This document shows, piece after piece, positions 61,115 through 64,000 of a stretch of DNA of 64,000 nucleotides. The stretch lies in assembly GCF_900455735.1 (NCBI RefSeq), contig NZ_UAUI01000001.1, positions 496,001-560,000 on the forward strand. The letters are read 5' to 3'. Positions within the stretch are counted from its first letter, which is position 1, and every line of letters starts with the position of its first letter. The notes below the pieces were generated by a model. It worked only from the letters and a program-made list of their open reading frames with translations, did no database searches and was not told the DNA's origin. A program made the translations under genes and the position numbers. This stretch comes from Rhodococcus wratislaviensis. GTDB taxonomy: Bacteria > Actinomycetota > Actinomycetes > Mycobacteriales > Mycobacteriaceae.

Positions 61115-62368
61115 TTACGAACGGCCCGTTGCCGACGCCGGTGCCGGCTGTCGCGGTTCACGCGGCAATCCGAGTGCACGCTCGGCAATCGTGTTCTTCT
61201 GGATCTCGTCGGTGCCGCCGCCCAGACGGACACCCGGGAACGAGCACACGAACTCGGACCAGGCAAAAGTGCCCCACTCGCCGGTGTCGGCCACCAGAGA
61301 CGGTCCCAGCATCGTCGTGGCCAGCTCGCTGACCGACTGCATCCATCGGGTCATCGTCAGTTTGGAAATCGACCCCTCCGGCCCAGGAACTCCGGCCTTC
61401 GCGTTGGCTGCCGCGCGATGCGACGTCCAAGAACGCATTCTGTTGACGGCGTAGACGTCTGCCAGGGACTGCCGGACCAGTGGGTCCGAATCGAGCCCCT
61501 GATGCTGCGCGGTCATCATCATCCGGCCGATCACGTCGGGCCCGGCGCCGCCGCCGCCCTCGGCCGCCGAGGCTCGCTCGAAGCCGAGTGTGGTCATCAT
61601 GGCTTTCCAGCCGCCACCGACCTCACCGATACGGGCCGTATCCGACACTCGCACACCATCGAAGAAGACCTCGTTGAAGCAGGCACCGCCGGTCATCTGC
61701 CGCAGGGGCCGGACGGTCACTCCGGGGGTGTCCATCGGCACCACGAACGCCGTGAACGCTGTCTTGTTGTCCACGTCCTTGGAGGTGCGGCAGATGACAT
61801 AGCCAAGGTCGGCGAACTGCGCGCCGGAGGTCCACACCTTCTGTCCGTCGAGGATCCAATCGTCTCCGGCACGGTTCGCACGCAGCGCGATCGAACCAAG
61901 ATCAGAGCCCGCACCAGGCTCGGAGAACAGTTGGCAACAAAGTAGGTCACCCCGACGGAGCTTCGGCAGCCATTGTCTCTTCTGTTCCTCTGTACCGAGC
62001 GTCAAGATCGTGGGCGCCTCGATCTCGAGACTGATCGACGCCACGTCTGCGACAGCCGGGATGGCGAAGCTGCGCTCGAGTCGCCGGAAGGCAGACTCGT
62101 ACGCCCGAGGCAGTCCCGCTCCGCCGTACTCCGGCGGGTAGCTGATCGCGCCGTAGCCTGCGTCGAACTTCGCGCGCTGCCACGCCAGAACGGCATCGAT
62201 CTGGGCGCGTTCCTCTTCCGGACAACTGTCGCGGAAGAGCGAGACCTTGTCGAGCCCACTTCCCCACACCAGCGCACCACGCGGTGGCCGCGGGTTGACG
62301 TTGCTACTCAGCCACTGCCGAGCCCCGTCGAGAAACTCCTCGATCTGGGGCACCTTAAGTTCTCCCAT
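61115..62368 (-). CDS. Acyl-CoA dehydrogenase, probable catalytic subunit of a heterotetramer
   Basis: A 417-residue ACAD, first gene of the minus-strand operon. The flavin motif is LFSEPGAGSDLGS. The C-terminal site reads LGGGTDEIQ (Glu replaced by Gly), but a Glu is found in LGFERAS on helix G, the alternate catalytic position. The N-terminus carries the longer helical lead of FadE27/FadE29-type proteins. It is expected to pair with the ACAD at 56849-57988. Confidence 0.9.
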   Translation of the reverse strand: MGELKVPQIEEFLDGARQWLSSNVNPRPPRGALVWGSGLDKVSLFRDSCPEEERAQIDAVLAWQRAKFDAGYGAISYPPEYGGAGLPRAYESAFRRLERSFAIPAVADVASISLEIEAPTILTLGTEEQKRQWLPKLRRGDLLCCQLFSEPGAGSDLGSIALRANRAGDDWILDGQKVWTSGAQFADLGYVICRTSKDVDNKTAFTAFVVPMDTPGVTVRPLRQMTGGACFNEVFFDGVRVSDTARIGEVGGGWKAMMTTLGFERASAAEGGGGAGPDVIGRMMMTAQHQGLDSDPLVRQSLADVYAVNRMRSWTSHRAAANAKAGVPGPEGSISKLTMTRWMQSVSELATTMLGPSLVADTGEWGTFAWSEFVCSFPGVRLGGGTDEIQKNTIAERALGLPREPRQPAPASATGRS

Positions 62369-63099
62369 GACAAACGACTTTTCACTTTTTCCGACGGATT
62401 GTCAAGGGTCGAACACCGGACCCTCGCAGACAGCGTGCCGCTGGACCATCGATCGGATGCGAGTTTCCTCTCGGAAAGTGGTTCTACACTGGCATTGAGC
62501 CGACACGCGGTGATTGAACTCGGCAATTGAACAGCCGCGGACCCGCACGGCGAGCGTGCCGCAAGCACTCTGGAACGGGTATTCACATATTGTGGTGTTT
62601 GCTTGCGTGCATCGACGCGTACACGAGGACATCCGTATGCGACGCCCGGAGGATTGGCGATCCTTTGATCGGCTTCGTGACAGCTTTTCGACAGATATCG
62701 TCGAAACCACTCCCCCACCCAGGAAACGGCAAAAGCGGCCCCGCACCCATGCCGCCAGATGCCTCGCCGACTCGATACACCGCGATGCCGGCCAAAAACA
62801 GTAGGTCAGCTCCCGCGCGAGAGCCGGGTCGATGTCGGCGTGGCACAGCCGCGAGGACACACCGCCCTTCCCAGGGGGCCGAGCGGGAAAGGTCTGGTCC
62901 GTCGTCGTTGCGCGTGACTCACCCTGACGGGAGCGCGCGAGTTTGTCCGGTTCCGTCGACGCCGGCGGACCCGCCGCGCCGGCCGCCGACCGGGCGTTCA
63001 CGACATGCAACGCTACTCACGAGGCCAACCATGGGAGCATGCCGTGCGAGATGGCCTGGCTCATGAACGCCATGCCGGGCAGTGTGCGGGCGGCTGTCG
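62369..63099. other. 731-base region without a supported gene
   Basis: Frames on both strands are arginine-rich shadows without ribosome sites. The first 40 bases (ttttcactttttccgac) are AT-richer and likely hold the promoter of the minus-strand operon. Next to the nitrilase pseudogene a short minus-strand tail reads PGMAFMSQAISHGMLPWLAS before a stop near 63017, possibly the remnant end of another gene. Confidence 0.5.
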
Positions 63100-63780
63100 T
63101 CAGTGCCGCCTGTTCGCCAGTACCGGAAGGGTCGTGCGAACCTGTGTGACGAGATCCGTATCGATGTCGACGGTGAGGATTCCCGGGCCGGAATCGAGTT
63201 GTCCCAGAACATCTCCCGTGGGCGAGAACGATGCCGTGGCCGACGCCCAGTGGCGCCGTGCCGTGGATCTTCTCGCCCGAGGCGGTCGGGTCGGCCTGAT
63301 CGCTCGCCGCGACGAAGGTGGTGGTGGAGTCGAGTGCCCGCGCCCGAGCGAGGAGCGTCCATTGGTCGACCTTGCCGGGACCTGCGCCCCAGGACGCGGC
63401 GACCACGTTCAGGGAGGCTCCGCGATCGGCGAGCGTCTGAAACAGCCCTGGAAAGCGGATGTCGTAGCAGGTGGCGAGGCCGATACCGGTGACAGGGAGT
63501 GTGTTGCGCACCCTGCCGTCGTCGGCGGGTGTGAACATTCCGGCGACGACTGTGATCCCTGCTCGGGCGGCGCACTCGCGGACGGCGTCGGCCCAGGGAC
63601 CGTCCAGAGGCTGCGCGACGTCGGCGAGCGGACCACCGAAGCGTTCATCGCGGCCTCGGGGAACACCACCAGCCGGGAACCTGCCTCGGTGGCCGCCGTC
63701 ACCCGCTTCTCCACCGTCGCCAAGTTGGCCGCGGGGTCAGTCGAGCTGGGGATCTGGGCGAGACTGATACGGAGCGTCAC
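63100..63780 (-). pseudogene. Nitrilase-superfamily (carbon-nitrogen hydrolase) gene with two frameshifts
   Basis: From a GTG at 63780 (GAGGAGC upstream) the frame gives LRISLAQIPSSTDPAANL and the catalytic-Glu region VVFPEAAMNA. There it shifts: the next frame resumes with FGGPLADVAQPLDGPW and continues through the Cys region GLATCYDIRFPGLF and the third motif HGTAPLGVGHGIV. A second shift near 63215 moves to TGDVLGQLDSGPGILTVDID and the true stop at 63100. Glu, Lys-region and Cys motifs are otherwise intact, so decay is recent or these are sequencing errors. Confidence 0.85.
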
Positions 63781-63810
63781 TGGGATGCTCCTCATTGGAC
63801 ACACTCTGGT

Positions 63811-63827
63811 GTATACATATTGTATGC
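63811..63827. promoter_or_regulatory. Near-palindrome at the GntR start
   Basis: The sequence gtatacatattgtatgc is a near-palindrome (most positions pair) directly before and over the GntR start codon and 30-40 bases from the divergent nitrilase start. It resembles GntR half-sites (GTATAC/GTATGC) and may serve autoregulation as well as a -10-like element. Confidence 0.4.
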
Positions 63828-64000
63828 AGGAAATAGGTGGGATCGAGGGTTCGGCGACCGAGTTGTCGGGTCGCGAAAAAGCCTATCTGTACGTCAGGGA
63901 TCAGGTGCTGACGGCGCCGGCGGCCACGGGTTCGTTCCTCAGCGAGCAGGACCTCGCGACGCGGATCGGGGTGTCCCGCACTCCCGTCCGGGAGGCGTTG
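63824..64000 (+). CDS. GntR family regulator, 5' part
   Basis: The first 59 codons of a GntR regulator, cut by the right edge. After a short lead the winged helix begins (REKAYLYVRDQVLT, FLSEQDLATRIGVSRTPVRE), the standard GntR/FadR pattern. It is divergent from the nitrilase-family pseudogene with about 45 bases between starts and so may have controlled it. Confidence 0.85.
   Translation, partial: MQEIGGIEGSATELSGREKAYLYVRDQVLTAPAATGSFLSEQDLATRIGVSRTPVREAL

Noticed and set aside
62402-63010. A 202-codon minus-strand frame in the right-hand gap
   Set aside because: Ser/Arg-rich shadow-like composition with no motif and no start signal.
1-64000. CRISPR arrays, insertion sequences, prophage or integrase genes
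   Set aside because: No regularly spaced repeats, transposase DDE/DEDD motifs or integrase motifs were seen while reading both strands.

Overview
The window is GC-rich, uses GTG and TTG starts often, and packs its genes with 1-4 base ATGA/GTGA overlaps. Together with the gene content (short NAD-type 6-phosphogluconate dehydrogenase, EthD/P450 genes, deazaflavin nitroreductase, many acyl-CoA dehydrogenases and type III CoA-transferases) this points to a catabolically versatile actinomycete, most likely Rhodococcus or a close relative in the Mycobacteriales. That assignment is inference from content, not from a marker gene. I see no rRNA, tRNA, CRISPR array, insertion sequence or phage gene.

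Left part (1-15 kb). The 3' end of a flavin monooxygenase overlaps a TetR regulator; a deazaflavin nitroreductase, a ChaB-like protein and two small related proteins follow. From 3.4 to 13.4 kb lies a C1 region: hxlB-hxlA (ribulose-monophosphate formaldehyde fixation) divergent from a chimeric HATPase/LuxR regulator; an eth-like set on the minus strand (AraC regulator, FMN/2Fe-2S reductase, cytochrome P450, EthD); and divergent zwf and gnd. Read together, the P450 pair could release formaldehyde by oxidative O-demethylation, hxlAB could capture it on ribulose 5-phosphate, and zwf/gnd could close a dissimilatory cycle that returns ribulose 5-phosphate, NAD(P)H and CO2.

Middle part (15-32 kb). 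After a broken nitroreductase and a small membrane-protein pair come two paralogous catabolic modules in mirror orientation: MFS-CaiB-ACAD-LysR on the minus strand (16.4-21.2 kb) and LysR, then ECH-MFS-CaiB-ACAD on the plus strand (21.4-27.1 kb). Each looks like uptake, CoA transfer and alpha,beta-dehydrogenation of an organic acid, and the second adds a hydratase. A MerR-HEAT regulator with a separate HEAT protein, a beta-lactamase-fold lipoprotein lacking its catalytic residues, and an exported Thr/Pro-rich protein follow.

Right part (32-64 kb). An IclR regulator is divergent from an aspartase-family lyase and an MFS transporter. Next is a decayed stretch: a truncated gene start, a frameshifted fragment and an E2 acyltransferase with an in-frame amber codon beside an intact homodimeric 2-oxoacid dehydrogenase E1. 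More acyl-CoA genes follow: MFS, ACAD, acyl-CoA ligase, racemase-type CaiB; an operon ligase-thiolase-ligase-ACAD (46.2-52.1 kb) closed by a 27-bp-stem hairpin; and a large minus-strand beta-oxidation operon (62.4-54.9 kb) with two ACAD subunits, SCP2-type thiolase, SDR, split MaoC hydratase, thioesterase and metallo-beta-lactamase hydrolase, next to a tandem-TetR regulator. The window ends in a doubly frameshifted nitrilase-family pseudogene and the start of a GntR regulator. The substrates of the acyl-CoA pathways cannot be read from sequence alone.
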